A DNA stretch of 54,463 nucleotides, taken from the NCBI GenBank assembly GCA_022821065.1, contig JAJEEK010000102.1, forward strand, positions 1 through 54,463. The letters run 5' to 3'. The notes beneath the pieces were generated by a model. That model made no database searches, was not told the origin of the DNA, and saw nothing but the letters and a program-made list of their open reading frames with translations. The DNA is from Candidatus Poribacteria bacterium. GTDB taxonomy: Bacteria; Poribacteria; WGA-4E; WGA-3G. Both the position numbers and the translations under genes were made by a program. Below, piece after piece: positions 1-8,966 of the stretch (its first letter is position 1; every line of letters starts with the position of its first letter).

Positions 1-471
1 GCTGTCTGGGCAGACCTGAACCGCAAGAGCGTCGTTGAAGCTGGCGATAAACTCGAAATCGCACTCTACGACGAACGCGGTACTGTTGTCTCTGGTCCCT
101 TCCAACGTACGGTCACAACTGCTGACATCCGCAACGCTTTCTTGAGCCTGCAACTGAATGTTGGCGATGTGCAGCCGAAGGACACCATCCTTGCACAGAA
201 CTACCCGAATCCGTTCAACCCGGAAACGTGGATTCCGTATCAACTCAGTCAACCGGCTGAAGTTACGATCAGTATTCACAATGTTGCGGGTCACTTGGTT
301 CGGACGTTAGACTTAGGCTTGCAGCCCGTCGGGTCTTACATGACACCTGCGACTGCGGCGTATTGGGACGGTAAGAACGCTGTTGGTGAGCGCGTATCGA
401 GTGGTATCTACTTCTACACGCTCCAGACCGCAGACTTTGCTGCAACCCGACGGATGGTTATCCTGAAGTAA
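1..471 (+). CDS. C-terminal part of a secreted protein with FlgD-like sorting tail (5' truncated)
   Basis: The frame is open from base 1, so the gene begins before the window. The visible 156 residues end in a FlgD/T9SS-type C-terminal module: a NYPNPFNPETWIPYQL motif, then a beta-rich stretch with ISIHNVAGHLVRTLDLG, a YWDGKNAVGERVSSGIYFY segment and a final RRMVILK. This module is known from tails of surface or secreted proteins in Bacteroidetes-like and poribacterial genomes, where it is thought to mark export or surface attachment; that role is inferred here. A methionine-like TTG at 142 is internal and not the real start. The upstream part of the protein, and so its function, is not visible. 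A strong hairpin follows directly. Confidence 0.85.
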   Translation, partial: AVWADLNRKSVVEAGDKLEIALYDERGTVVSGPFQRTVTTADIRNAFLSLQLNVGDVQPKDTILAQNYPNPFNPETWIPYQLSQPAEVTISIHNVAGHLVRTLDLGLQPVGSYMTPATAAYWDGKNAVGERVSSGIYFYTLQTADFAATRRMVILK

Positions 472-533
472 TGTAGCGTAGCAAAACGCTTTTTGGCGAG
501 ACTAACAAGCCAAAACGTGCTATTGAAAAATTA

Positions 534-604
534 AACGCCCCGACCTGCCGGTTCAGCTAACCGCGAATCAACGCCGATTAGCCGTCGGCGTTGGGGCGTT
601 TTTT
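534..604 (+). terminator. Intrinsic terminator after the first gene
   Basis: An 11-bp arm at 534-544 (AACGCCCCGAC) pairs with 590-600 (GTTGGGGCGTT, one G-U pair) and is followed by a T run at 599-604. A second inner hairpin, AACGCCGA (570-577) with TCGGCGTT (585-592), competes with the outer stem. It lies 63 bases after the stop of the preceding gene and before the next start, so it should separate the two transcripts. Confidence 0.8.
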
Positions 605-627
605 AGTATATACATGGGAGAAAATAT

Positions 628-2076
628 TTGAATTATTTAAAAAACACCTTACCGCTTTGGGGTGTGCTTCTATTACTTTTCGCTGTAAGTACCGGTAGGG
701 CATTTGCTTTCTCTTCTGGTCCGCCGAACGAGAAAACAGGTGCCCCGAATGAAAACACTTGTGCTCAAGCGGGATGCCACGCTGGCAACGACCTCAATGT
801 CTCAGGTGGTTCGCTGATGCTGACAGTTCCTGAAACATATATACCGAATGAAGTCTATACGATTGTTGTCAATCTATCGCGCACTGGACAGAGTCGTTGG
901 GGATTTGAGATGACTGCGCTGGATGCCGATGGTACACGTGCTGGATCCTTTACAGTCGATGATGCTGGGAATACGCAGCTATCAGAAGCAAATGGTAAGC
1001 AATACATCAAACATACTTCCATTGGAACTGCTCAAGGCACAACCGATGCACACAGTTGGGAATTTGAGTGGACAGCACCAGATTCTGACATCGGTCCCAT
1101 TATCTTTTACACCGCAGGGAATGCCTCCAATGGCAACTTCAACCCCATAGATGATTACATCTACACAGCAGACTCGGAATCGACACCGGTGATACCGGTT
1201 ATTGCTGGTGTCTCGTTGGAAATTGTCGGTGATGATGCACTTTCCACAACGGATACGGTTGAAGGTGTCAGTTATACTCTTACAGTCACGAACACTGGCA
1301 ATATGAAGGATACGGTATCGCTTGAAGCCTCTGCCGAGGTTGGCATTGGAGGCAGTGTGCTTGGCACGCTTAGCGACAGATCGGTCGAACTTGAGGCTGG
1401 CGCGTCTGCTGAAGTGACATTGATGGTTAAAGGGGACCTGTTGACAGAACCTGGGGATTACCCCATCACTGTGACGGTAACCTCTGGTACAGATAGTACG
1501 ATGACCGCTGAAGTCACAACGACCACGACTATAGAGATGCCGATAATTGCTGGTGTCTCGTTGGAAGTTGTCGGAGATGACGCACTTTCCACGATGGATG
1601 CCGTTGCGGGTGTCAGTTATACCCTTAAAGTTACGAACATTGGTAATATAACGGATACGGTATCGCTTGCAGCCTCAGCGGAAATTGGCATCGAGGGGAG
1701 TGTGCTTGGCAGTCTTAGTGAACGTTCAATTGAACTTGAAGCCGGGGCCTCCGCAGAAGTGACACTGACAGTTAAAGGGGATCTCTTCGCAGAGCCTGGG
1801 GATTACCCTATCACTGTGACGGCGACTTCTGGAACGGATAGCACGATGGCTGCTGAAGTCACAACGACCACGACTATAGAGGTGCCGCCGCCACCACCAA
1901 CACCCTGGGATGTTAACGACGATGGCACTGTTGATATTCGGGACTTGGTGCTTGTTGCTGGGCAATTAGGTGAGTCCGGAGAAAACCTTACAGGTGACTT
2001 GAACTCGGACGGCATAGTGAATATTCAAGATTTAGTCATTGTCGCTTCACATTTCGGTGAGGATACGAGCAATTAG
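628..2076 (+). CDS. Secreted choice-of-anchor V / Reeler-like protein with two Ig-like repeats and a dockerin
   Basis: 482 residues. The start is TTG at 628 behind GGGAG (616-620), 7 bases away; an ATG at 614 runs into a stop after five codons. Residues about 8-28 form a signal peptide ending near AFA. Residues about 30-185 resemble choice-of-anchor V / Reeler-type domains (PPNEKTGAPNENTC, CAQAGCH, then a beta-rich domain with WGFEMTALD). Two near-identical 115-residue modules follow (about 192-306 and 307-421), each beginning with IAGVSLE, of the Ig-like or NEW3 kind. After a proline run come two dockerin repeats (DVNDDGTVDIRDLVLVAG and DLNSDGIVNIQDLVIVAS). Inference: an exported surface or matrix protein that could dock to a cohesin partner. 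No cohesin is recognisable in the window. CxxxCH is not a canonical haem motif. Confidence 0.85.
   Translation: MNYLKNTLPLWGVLLLLFAVSTGRAFAFSSGPPNEKTGAPNENTCAQAGCHAGNDLNVSGGSLMLTVPETYIPNEVYTIVVNLSRTGQSRWGFEMTALDADGTRAGSFTVDDAGNTQLSEANGKQYIKHTSIGTAQGTTDAHSWEFEWTAPDSDIGPIIFYTAGNASNGNFNPIDDYIYTADSESTPVIPVIAGVSLEIVGDDALSTTDTVEGVSYTLTVTNTGNMKDTVSLEASAEVGIGGSVLGTLSDRSVELEAGASAEVTLMVKGDLLTEPGDYPITVTVTSGTDSTMTAEVTTTTTIEMPIIAGVSLEVVGDDALSTMDAVAGVSYTLKVTNIGNITDTVSLAASAEIGIEGSVLGSLSERSIELEAGASAEVTLTVKGDLFAEPGDYPITVTATSGTDSTMAAEVTTTTTIEVPPPPPTPWDVNDDGTVDIRDLVLVAGQLGESGENLTGDLNSDGIVNIQDLVIVASHFGEDTSN
1201..1890 (+). repeat. Two tandem 345-bp in-gene repeats
   Basis: Unit 1 spans 1201-1545 and unit 2 1546-1890, both in frame (115 codons) inside the choice-of-anchor V gene. 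They keep the same opening (ATTGCTGGTGTCTCGTTGGA) and the same ending with a run of threonine codons. High nucleotide similarity with scattered substitutions indicates a duplication of one Ig-like module, or recent homogenisation of two. Confidence 0.85.
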
Positions 2077-2100
2077 GCAATAAGGTTAGTTCGCGCGGTG

Positions 2101-2129
2101 TGTAGCACAAACTAAAAGTTTGTGCTACA
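2101..2129. repeat. Perfect palindrome between genes
   Basis: TGTAGCACAAACT (2101-2113) and AGTTTGTGCTACA (2117-2129) are exact complements around a 3-base loop. There is no T run after it, so it reads as a REP-like palindrome or cruciform rather than a normal terminator. It sits 25 bases after a stop codon. Confidence 0.75.
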
Positions 2130-2156
2130 GTGTGTGATTTCTGGTAAACTAACGTG

Positions 2157-2193
2157 AAGAGGCTACTCTGGGTTTAACCCACTGTAGCCTCTT
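2157..2193. terminator. Terminator-like hairpin
   Basis: AAGAGGCTAC (2157-2166) pairs with GTAGCCTCTT (2184-2193), enclosing a self-complementary GGGTTTAACCC (2170-2180). It is followed by ATACC rather than a true T run, so termination strength is uncertain. Together with the palindrome at 2101 it fills the start of a 446-base gap (2077-2522); the rest of that gap is AT-rich and holds no convincing gene. Confidence 0.5.
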
Positions 2194-2473
2194 ATACCAC
2201 GTAAAATGGAACAGATTTCAAAAGGCGACCTGAATTCAGGAGTGCCTGGAAATTCTGAGGAGCACGTTAATCCAAACGACAGATAGGACAACAAGGAAGC
2301 TCATCTGTATTTTCCTCTCTTAGTTTTTATCTTTTACTGACATATAAAATATGACTACGCGCTTCGTAATACGCTGTCCATGAAAAAAGGTTACAAAAAA
2401 TTTGCATTCACGGAGAATTTGGGGCGTATTACATCGTTGCTTGATAATTGTAGTTTCGTTTTCACCGACTCTA

Positions 2474-2501
2474 TTGCCACTTGTATGAATGAATCTATAG
2501 G
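2474..2501 (+). promoter_or_regulatory. Weak candidate promoter for the oxidoreductase operon
   Basis: TTGCCA (2474-2479), a 16-base spacer and TATAGG (2496-2501) lie about 28 bases before the oxidoreductase start. The -10 box is poor, so this is a suggestion only. Confidence 0.3.
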
Positions 2502-2528
2502 GTGGCAGAAATATAGGAAGTAATGAAC

Positions 2529-3599
2529 ATGGGAACCTCTAAATATCGTGTTGGAATTATCGGATGTGGTGGTATAGCGAATGCCCACGCCCGCGGCTAT
2601 CAAGGCGTTGAAGAGACAGAGATCGTTGCACTTGCGGATCCGGTTCAGGTCGCACTGGACAGATTTGCAGAGACTTACGATGTCCCTGCTGAGAACTGTT
2701 ACTTGGATGCGCGCGAGATGTTGGATAACGAAGATCTTGATATTGTCAGCGTTGCGACATGGCATAAACTCCACGCCCCTATGACAATCGCTGCGTGTGC
2801 CCGAAGTCCAAAAGCAGTACTCTGTGAAAAGCCGATGGGGGTGAGTTTAGGCGAATGCGATGAAATGTTGATCGCCGCGAGACGGAACGATGTGAAGGTC
2901 GTCATTGGGCACCAACGTCGTTTTAATTCTGCATGGACGGATGCCCGAAATCTGATTGCTGAGGGGGCGATTGGTGAACCGAGACAAGTTATTTGCCACG
3001 GTGGACAGGGGTTATTGAATGACTGTTCGCACTTGTTTGATATGATGCGCTACGTCCTCGGCGATCCTGAGCCGGAATGGGTCATCGGGAACGTTGAGCG
3101 TAAAACCGAGCGTTATGAACGTGACATCCAGATTGAGGATAGAAGTGCTGGCATCGTCGGTTTCGCAGGCGGTTGTATCGGCATGCTTATGCAAGAGATC
3201 GGCAGACCGAATTATCAGGGAGGTATCGTTTACGGATCAGACGGTATTGCGGATGTAACGGAGGCGCGCGTCCGGCTCCTGAACAATAAAGCGAAAGATT
3301 GGAAAGAACGTCCGTCCGAAGGTACAAACCAGCACGTTGCCCAAGCCGCAGAACTTGTTTCGTGGATCGAAGGCGGTCCCGAACACCGTGGCGAAGCCAA
3401 GCACGGACGGGCTGCTGTTGAGATTATCATGGGAATCTACGAGTCGGCGCGTATGCACGAGGTTGTCCAATTGCCGTTACGAACACATGCAAATCCACTG
3501 GATTTGATGATTGAGAACGGGGATTTGCCGATCGAACGTCCGGGACGGTATGACATTCGAGCATTCTTGTTGCGCGGTGAATCCATGCAACCAGAGTAG
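2529..3599 (+). CDS. Gfo/Idh/MocA family oxidoreductase
   Basis: 356 residues from ATG 2529, preferred over the in-frame ATG at 2523 because AGGAAG (2515-2520) lies 8 bases from it but only 2 from the other. The N-terminal Rossmann fold has the dinucleotide-binding loop VGIIGCGGIANAHA (about residues 8-21), and CEKPMGVS near residue 99-106 carries the family's EKP motif. The C-terminal half is the alpha/beta substrate domain. Such enzymes oxidise or reduce sugars, inositols or related compounds with NAD(P); the substrate cannot be told. It is first in a run of same-strand genes, 28 bases before an ABC permease, and a second family member lies at 4973. Confidence 0.9.
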   Translation: MGTSKYRVGIIGCGGIANAHARGYQGVEETEIVALADPVQVALDRFAETYDVPAENCYLDAREMLDNEDLDIVSVATWHKLHAPMTIAACARSPKAVLCEKPMGVSLGECDEMLIAARRNDVKVVIGHQRRFNSAWTDARNLIAEGAIGEPRQVICHGGQGLLNDCSHLFDMMRYVLGDPEPEWVIGNVERKTERYERDIQIEDRSAGIVGFAGGCIGMLMQEIGRPNYQGGIVYGSDGIADVTEARVRLLNNKAKDWKERPSEGTNQHVAQAAELVSWIEGGPEHRGEAKHGRAAVEIIMGIYESARMHEVVQLPLRTHANPLDLMIENGDLPIERPGRYDIRAFLLRGESMQPE

Positions 3600-3627
3600 T
3601 AAGTTCACACGAGAATTTTAGGTAGCC

Positions 3628-4863
3628 ATGCAGATTACACAAGGCATTAACGTCGGTTTAGCAGCACTGCTGCGTAATAAGTTGCGTTCCGTCCTGACAA
3701 CACTCGGTATTATCATCGGTATCGCCGCTGTCGTCGCCGTTGTTTCGGTTGGTGGCGGTGCCGAACACCTCATGCTTGTTGAATTGGAGCGGATTGGCGG
3801 TGCTGGCATGATTATCTGCTTCAGAAAAGACAAACTGCAGAGAGAGGACGGTGCCTATATTGAAAACAAACATCCCGAATTCATTGAATACGAGGACCTC
3901 GGTTTTATTATTGATAACTGCCCTTCTCTCAAACTGGCTGTAGCACAGTCCCAGATGAATCTTCCGGTCTCACACAAACACGTTAACCAGTCGCTTGAGG
4001 TCTACGGTATTACGCCGTTCTACCAAGAAGCCAACAACTGGTACGTCCAATTCGGGCGGTTTATCACTGAGAATGATATTGAGCGGCGAGACCCAGTGTG
4101 CGTGATCGGTTCGGAGGTCCACAAAGACCTGTTTCAGATGCGGGATCCTATCGGACTCGAGCTCAGAATCGGCAGAGAGCGGTTCACCGTCATCGGTGTG
4201 ATGGAGGAGAAGGGCAACAGCATGGCGAGTGAGGGTTGGGATAATCGCGTCATTATTCCGATTACCACATTGGGGATTCGTTTTATTGGGCAATATAAAG
4301 GTTGGATCTACTTATCTTGCCAAGCCGAGAGTTATGAAAAAGTCGAACAGGCTGTTGCAGAAATCAAAGTCGCTATGCGGCAGCTACACGGCGACGAAAA
4401 ATATTTTGATTTTTTTACCGCGAAACAGATTATAAAACAGGTAGGAAATGTCAGTCGGATTGTTCAGATACTTCTCGGCGGTGTTGCGAGTGTTGCACTG
4501 TTCGTCGGCGGTATCGGGATCATGAATATTATGTTGGTCTCTGTCACGGAACGGACACGCGAGATCGGGTTACGGAAGGCGCTCGGTGCGAGACGGCGGG
4601 ATATCCTGACCCAATTCCTGATTGAAGCGATTGTTTTAAGCGTTTGCGGGGGTCTCATCGGTATCTTTATTGGCAGTAGCCTCGCCTCTATTTCCGGTCT
4701 GGTGATTTCGAGAATCATGAACGCGAGTTGGCCCGCTGTTGTTTCTATCCAAGCGGCATTAATAGCGTTCGGCGTATCCGCTTTTATCGGGATATTCTTC
4801 GGTCTCTACCCCGCGAACAAAGCCGCCGGTCTCACACCTACAGAGGCACTACGCCACGAATAG
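3628..4863 (+). CDS. MacB/FtsX-type ABC transporter permease
   Basis: 411 residues. The N-terminus (LRSVLTTLGIIIGIAAVVAV) is the first membrane segment of MacB-type permeases, followed by a large periplasmic MacB_PCD-like domain (about 45-265). The FtsX domain with three membrane helices comes last and contains the typical GIGIMNIMLVSVTERTREIG segment and EIGLRKALGARRRDIL. Family members work with a LolD/MacB-type ATPase in export or mechanotransmission, not classical import. No ATPase is adjacent; the nearest of the right type is encoded on the other strand at 13190-14002. AGGTAG lies just before the start. Confidence 0.9.
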   Translation: MQITQGINVGLAALLRNKLRSVLTTLGIIIGIAAVVAVVSVGGGAEHLMLVELERIGGAGMIICFRKDKLQREDGAYIENKHPEFIEYEDLGFIIDNCPSLKLAVAQSQMNLPVSHKHVNQSLEVYGITPFYQEANNWYVQFGRFITENDIERRDPVCVIGSEVHKDLFQMRDPIGLELRIGRERFTVIGVMEEKGNSMASEGWDNRVIIPITTLGIRFIGQYKGWIYLSCQAESYEKVEQAVAEIKVAMRQLHGDEKYFDFFTAKQIIKQVGNVSRIVQILLGGVASVALFVGGIGIMNIMLVSVTERTREIGLRKALGARRRDILTQFLIEAIVLSVCGGLIGIFIGSSLASISGLVISRIMNASWPAVVSIQAALIAFGVSAFIGIFFGLYPANKAAGLTPTEALRHE

Positions 4864-4972
4864 TTATTGGCTTTCGGAAATTATCAGCAATCAGCCTTCA
4901 GTTAAGACTCTCTCTGACGATTGACAGCCCGTATCGAGAACTATTCTTCCAAAAACGAAAGGAGCACGCCTT

Positions 4973-6019
4973 GTGCGAAGTCAAAAAACAACAGTGCGGG
5001 CGGCGGTTGTTGGGCTCGGTTGGCCCGGGATGCAACATCTCAAAGGCTATATCGCTGACCCACGTTCAGAGGTTATCGCCGTCTGTGATTTAGACAAAAC
5101 ACACGCTGAAGAGGTGGCAGCGGAATATAAAATACAGAATATCTACACCAACCACTTAGAGATGTTAGAGAATAGAGATATCAATGCCGTAAGTGTTTGT
5201 CTGCCGAACTTCCTCCACGCGCCGATTTCTATTGATGCGTTGAACGCTGGTAAACATGTCCTTTGCGAGAAACCACCCGCTCGGAGTGCCCAGGAAGCGA
5301 AGGCGATGGCGGATGCTGCCTCGGAAAACGGTAAGACACTCATGTACGCACTCGTGCAGCGGTTCGGTGGAAATGCCCAACGCCTGAAACAACTCGTCAC
5401 AGCTGGCGAACTCGGAGATATCTATTTCGGTAAAGCCGCCTACGTCCGCCGCCGCGGTATTCCTATCGGTAAAGAAGGGTGGTTTGTTGATAGAGAACGT
5501 TCCGGCGGTGGTGCTCTCATTGACATCGGTGTACATGCGTTGGATTGTATCTGGTGGTTAATGAATTCGCCAAGACCGGTTGAAGTTATGGGCGCGGTCT
5601 ATTCTCACTTCGGGCATCTCGTGCCGGATGATGTCAAATACGATGTTGATGACGGGACCTTCGCACAAATCCATTTTGAAAATGGCGCGACGATTATTCT
5701 TGAAACGACATGGGCACTGAACCTGCCCGGCGATAATTATATCAAAGTGGCGGGAACCAAAGCAGGGGCGACGCTCAATCCGTTCACACTTTATACCGAA
5801 GTAGACGGCAAAGAGGTGGACAAACCGCTCCACGCACCCCGGATAAACGGGTTCGACGAAGAGGTTAAACACTTCGTGGGGTGCATAGTAGATGATGAAG
5901 AACCTATATCTTCAGCGGAGCAAGGGATCATGCTGATGCAGATGCTTGACGGTATTTACGAATCCGCAGAGAAGGGACAGTCCGTGCATATCGCCGATCT
6001 CAGCATCCCGAACGGATGA
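4973..6019 (+). CDS. Gfo/Idh/MocA family oxidoreductase, coupled to ABC-2 exporter genes
   Basis: 348 residues with a GTG start, chosen because AAAGGAG (4958-4964) lies 8 bases upstream. The Rossmann loop is AAVVGLGWPGMQHLKG (about 10-25) and the family motif is HVLCEKPPARS near residue 95. It belongs to the same broad family as the gene at 2529 but is clearly diverged from it. The stop codon overlaps the next start in an ATGA arrangement (6016-6019), so translation with the downstream permease is probably coupled. Inference: the dehydrogenase substrate may be linked to whatever the exporter moves, though unrelated genes can also be coupled. Confidence 0.9.
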   Translation: MRSQKTTVRAAVVGLGWPGMQHLKGYIADPRSEVIAVCDLDKTHAEEVAAEYKIQNIYTNHLEMLENRDINAVSVCLPNFLHAPISIDALNAGKHVLCEKPPARSAQEAKAMADAASENGKTLMYALVQRFGGNAQRLKQLVTAGELGDIYFGKAAYVRRRGIPIGKEGWFVDRERSGGGALIDIGVHALDCIWWLMNSPRPVEVMGAVYSHFGHLVPDDVKYDVDDGTFAQIHFENGATIILETTWALNLPGDNYIKVAGTKAGATLNPFTLYTEVDGKEVDKPLHAPRINGFDEEVKHFVGCIVDDEEPISSAEQGIMLMQMLDGIYESAEKGQSVHIADLSIPNG

Positions 6020-6831
6020 GCTCTCTCTACCTAACTTTCCATGTCTATTTGGCATTTGTAAGGAAATCGTTCCAGCGGCGGATGCAATATCGGGTTGCTA
6101 ACCTTGCTGGCTTGGTGACCAATTTCTTTTTTTTGCTGGTACATATTTTTGTTTTTACTGCTTTTTACGCAGCAAGCACCGAACCGCAACCGCTTAATCT
6201 GAACGAAATTATCACCTATTTCGTTCTTTGCCAAGTCTCTTTCATGCTGATGCCGTTCTGGGGGGCGCGTTCTGAAGTTACGCAAGCGATTAAAGATGGT
6301 AGTGTTGCCCTCCAATTAACGAAGCCTGTCGATTTTCACGCTTATTGGTTCGCCGATGAATGTGGTAGAGCCTGCTATTTCCTGCTGATGCGTGGGTTCC
6401 CGACCTTTCTTATCAGTATCCTCTTTTTCAAAGTTATAATTCCACAACAATTTACTGTTTTTATGGCGTTCGCAGGTTCGATGGTACTTGCCATTTTCCT
6501 GAGCACTGCGATCACGATAGCGATTTTTAGCAGCGCGTTCTGGACTCTGGATACAGCCGGAATTTCTGGGATGTCTGGTTCCGTAATTATGCTCTTTTCC
6601 GGTATGTTGGTTCCGATTGCGCTGTGGCCCGAATGGTTAGCGCACATCGCCGCGTGGTTGCCATTTGCTGGGTTGATTGATGTTCCGTTTAGTATCTATT
6701 TGGGTAAGATTACCGGTGTTGAGGTCTGGGTGGCTATAGGCAAACAGATGATGTGGTGCCTCGTTTTCATTGGGATGGGACGCTTTTTTTTAACTCGTGG
6801 ATTTTCTCGGCTCGTTATACAAGGCGGATAG
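6016..6831 (+). CDS. ABC-2 family permease, first subunit (DUF990-like)
   Basis: 271 residues with about six membrane segments; the cytoplasmic N-terminus contains RKSFQRRMQYRVANLAGL, typical of the ABC-2 permease family that travels as a permease pair plus one ATPase (COG4587/COG3694 with COG4586). The next two transporter genes are the other members, so the trio makes a complete heteromeric exporter of unknown substrate. The start overlaps the preceding stop by 4 bases. A short spacer follows to the second permease. Confidence 0.85.
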   Translation: MSSLYLTFHVYLAFVRKSFQRRMQYRVANLAGLVTNFFFLLVHIFVFTAFYAASTEPQPLNLNEIITYFVLCQVSFMLMPFWGARSEVTQAIKDGSVALQLTKPVDFHAYWFADECGRACYFLLMRGFPTFLISILFFKVIIPQQFTVFMAFAGSMVLAIFLSTAITIAIFSSAFWTLDTAGISGMSGSVIMLFSGMLVPIALWPEWLAHIAAWLPFAGLIDVPFSIYLGKITGVEVWVAIGKQMMWCLVFIGMGRFFLTRGFSRLVIQGG

Positions 6832-6845
6832 AGGTATCTCTAAAA

Positions 6846-7646
6846 ATGTACCATCTCTCACTCTATCTCCATTTTGTCAAGCTTCGCATCCGATCCCAGA
6901 TGGCGTATCGGTTCTCATTTGTGTTTGACCTGTTTTCCCAAGCAAGCATTGCTGTTATCGACTTTTTCATGATTGCGCTGCTTTTTAACCGTTTCAAAGA
7001 ATTAGCGGGATGGAGTCTATGGGAAGTCGGATTCCTTTACGGTATGATCGGTATCTGTTTTGCTGTCGCTGAAATGATTAGTAGGGGATTTGATGTTTTT
7101 CAGAATAGTGTGGTGCGCGGCGATTTCGATACAATACTCATTCGTCCGCTCGGCACTTTCTTCCAAGTTTTTGCACAGGATTTCCTACTCCGTCGAGTGG
7201 GTCGGTTTTCGCAGGCGTTTGTCATCCTGCTTATTGCCAATTCGCAGTTGGCGATTTCTTGGTCGTTTGCGAAGGTCGGGTATTTGTTGGTTTCATTGGT
7301 CGGCGGTACCTGTTTTTTTATTGGGCTTTTTGTAATTGGTGCGACAAGCTGCTTCTGGACGGTCCAATCCATAGAGATCATCAATATTTTCACGAACGGC
7401 GGCGTTTTTATGGGGAGTTATCCGTTTTCGATTTATCGGCGTTGGTTTCGGCATTTTTTCACTTTTATTGTTCCATTGGCGTGTGTCAACTATTTTCCGT
7501 CCCTTTTTCTATTAGAAAAGGTTGTGCCTTCGGATATTTCAATGCTTGGTGTATATTTAGCACCTTTCGCGGGGTTCCTTTTTTTCGGTATCACGATGCT
7601 GTTTTGGCGATGGGGTGTACTGCATTATCAAAGCACGGGACATTAA
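6846..7646 (+). CDS. ABC-2 family permease, second subunit (DUF990-like)
   Basis: 266 residues from ATG 6846, with GAGG at 6831-6834. The frame stays open upstream to 6753, but using that would overlap the previous gene by 79 bases, so the shorter start is preferred. The N-terminus (HFVKLRIRSQMAYRFSFVFD) matches the ABC-2 pair logic of the first subunit, and six hydrophobic segments follow. It contains the SFVFDLFSQ and RGDFDTILIRPLGTFFQVF region characteristic of these permeases. The ATPase gene follows after a 203-base repeat-filled gap. Confidence 0.85.
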   Translation: MYHLSLYLHFVKLRIRSQMAYRFSFVFDLFSQASIAVIDFFMIALLFNRFKELAGWSLWEVGFLYGMIGICFAVAEMISRGFDVFQNSVVRGDFDTILIRPLGTFFQVFAQDFLLRRVGRFSQAFVILLIANSQLAISWSFAKVGYLLVSLVGGTCFFIGLFVIGATSCFWTVQSIEIINIFTNGGVFMGSYPFSIYRRWFRHFFTFIVPLACVNYFPSLFLLEKVVPSDISMLGVYLAPFAGFLFFGITMLFWRWGVLHYQSTGH

Positions 7647-7649
7647 ATA

Positions 7650-7842
7650 GTTAACAGTTAACAGTACGGTTTTTCTCCGAAAAACCTTTCAGTTAGCAGT
7701 TGTCAGTGGCCAGTCGCCAGTTAAAGAAAGGAAACTTGATGAACCAGACTCTCACTGTGAGGCACTTTTAACTGGTAACTCGCAACTGTAAACTGGTAAC
7801 TATTTCCTCTGATAACTGACAATTGACGACTGACAACCCCTA
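7650..7842. repeat. Degenerate heptamer repeat array, two inverted arms
   Basis: One arm (about 7689-7726) reads as successive 7-base units starting with CAG (CAGTTAG, CAGTTGT, CAGTGGC, CAGTCGC, CAGTTAA). The other (about 7767-7842) consists of TAACTGN-like units, the complement of the first. The array reaches to within about 8 bases of the ATPase start codon at 7850 and leaves no recognisable Shine-Dalgarno sequence there. Similar arrays occur at 13064, 14546, 15697, 17938 and 18216. Confidence 0.8.
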
Positions 7843-7849
7843 AAAAAAT

Positions 7850-8881
7850 ATGATTCAAGTTGAGAACCTCAGTAAGACCTTCAAAGTTTATCACCACCGC
7901 AAAGGTTTTTTCGGGAGTTTTGTGAACCTCTTTTCCCGTAAACACCGTATTGTCAGAGCAGTGGACAACGTCTCGTTCTCTATAAAACGCGGTGAAGTCG
8001 TCGGATACTTGGGACCGAACGGTGCAGGAAAGTCAACAACTATTAAGATGTTGACCGGGATTTTGGTGCCGACATCGGGTAGCGTGACTGTGAACGGCTA
8101 TATCCCGCATCGGCAGCGGAAGGAGAACGCCAAACACATCGGTGTGGTGTTCGGGCAGCGTTCGCATCTCTGGTTTGATCTACCAGTGCAGGAGTCGTTT
8201 GAGTTGCTGCAGCGCATCTATCGGATTCCGCAGGCGCAGTATAATCAGAATGTAGAGATGTTCGATGCGTTGCTGAATATTGGTGAGTTTTTACGAACGC
8301 CTGTCCGCCAATTGAGTCTCGGTCAACGGATGCGTGCCGACATCGCCGCCGCGCTGTTGCACAATCCAGAGGTGCTGTTTCTTGATGAACCGACGATTGG
8401 GTTGGATGTTGTCGCCAAGGCGCGGATTCGTCAATTCATTCAGCAGATAAACGCCGAACGACACGTCACGGTTGTCCTAACGACACACGATTTAGACGAT
8501 GTTGAGAAGCTCTGCAAACGCGTCATCCTTATTGACAAAGCGAGGCTCTGTTTTGATGGGGAACTCGCTGCACTCCGACGACTGCTCTCAACAGAACGGA
8601 TTTTGAGCGTTGATTATGCTGAAACCTATTCGGACATCAGCATCCCCAAAGCACATATTACCTATCAGGAAGGCAATCGTGTCCAGTACCGGTTTTCGCC
8701 AGAGGAGATAAGCACGGCGGACCTTATCGGTGCGATACTCCAAAGGTTCAAAATCGTAGATATATCGGTTCAAGACCCCGATATTGAAGAATTAATCAAA
8801 ACCGTTTATGAGGATAACCGCACGCTTGAACAGAAACTTACCGAAACGGACGCAATTGACTTGACAAACCGAAATCCATAG
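7850..8881 (+). CDS. ABC-2 exporter ATPase (COG4586-like)
   Basis: 343 residues. Walker A is GPNGAGKST (55-63), the ABC signature LSLGQRMRAD is near 155-164, Walker B and D-loop are VLFLDEPTIGLD near 174-185, and the H-loop is TTHDLDD. The family-typical insertion after the first beta strands (FKVYHHRKGFFGSFVNLFSR) and VVFGQRSHLWFDLPVQESF mark the COG4586 group that pairs with two DUF990-like permeases, encoded immediately upstream. It energises export of an unknown substrate. The C-terminal 90 residues form the usual extension. The start codon lies directly after a repeat array and has no clear ribosome site, so its translation may depend on the upstream genes. Confidence 0.9.
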   Translation: MIQVENLSKTFKVYHHRKGFFGSFVNLFSRKHRIVRAVDNVSFSIKRGEVVGYLGPNGAGKSTTIKMLTGILVPTSGSVTVNGYIPHRQRKENAKHIGVVFGQRSHLWFDLPVQESFELLQRIYRIPQAQYNQNVEMFDALLNIGEFLRTPVRQLSLGQRMRADIAAALLHNPEVLFLDEPTIGLDVVAKARIRQFIQQINAERHVTVVLTTHDLDDVEKLCKRVILIDKARLCFDGELAALRRLLSTERILSVDYAETYSDISIPKAHITYQEGNRVQYRFSPEEISTADLIGAILQRFKIVDISVQDPDIEELIKTVYEDNRTLEQKLTETDAIDLTNRNP

Positions 8882-8966
8882 TGTAAAATGTATCAACAAG
8901 TTTTGATGAATCTGATGGATCAAGATATAACTGAACCCAATTCCCATAATTAGGAGGATAACCCAA

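Noticed and set aside
2101..2193. Tandem hairpins considered as a riboswitch
   Set aside because: They are simple perfect palindromes without conserved loops, and lie over 300 bases before the next gene.
2206..2286. 26-residue plus-strand peptide MEQISKGDLNSG...
   Set aside because: No ribosome site, no similarity noticed, follows a terminator-like hairpin; too weak to call a gene.
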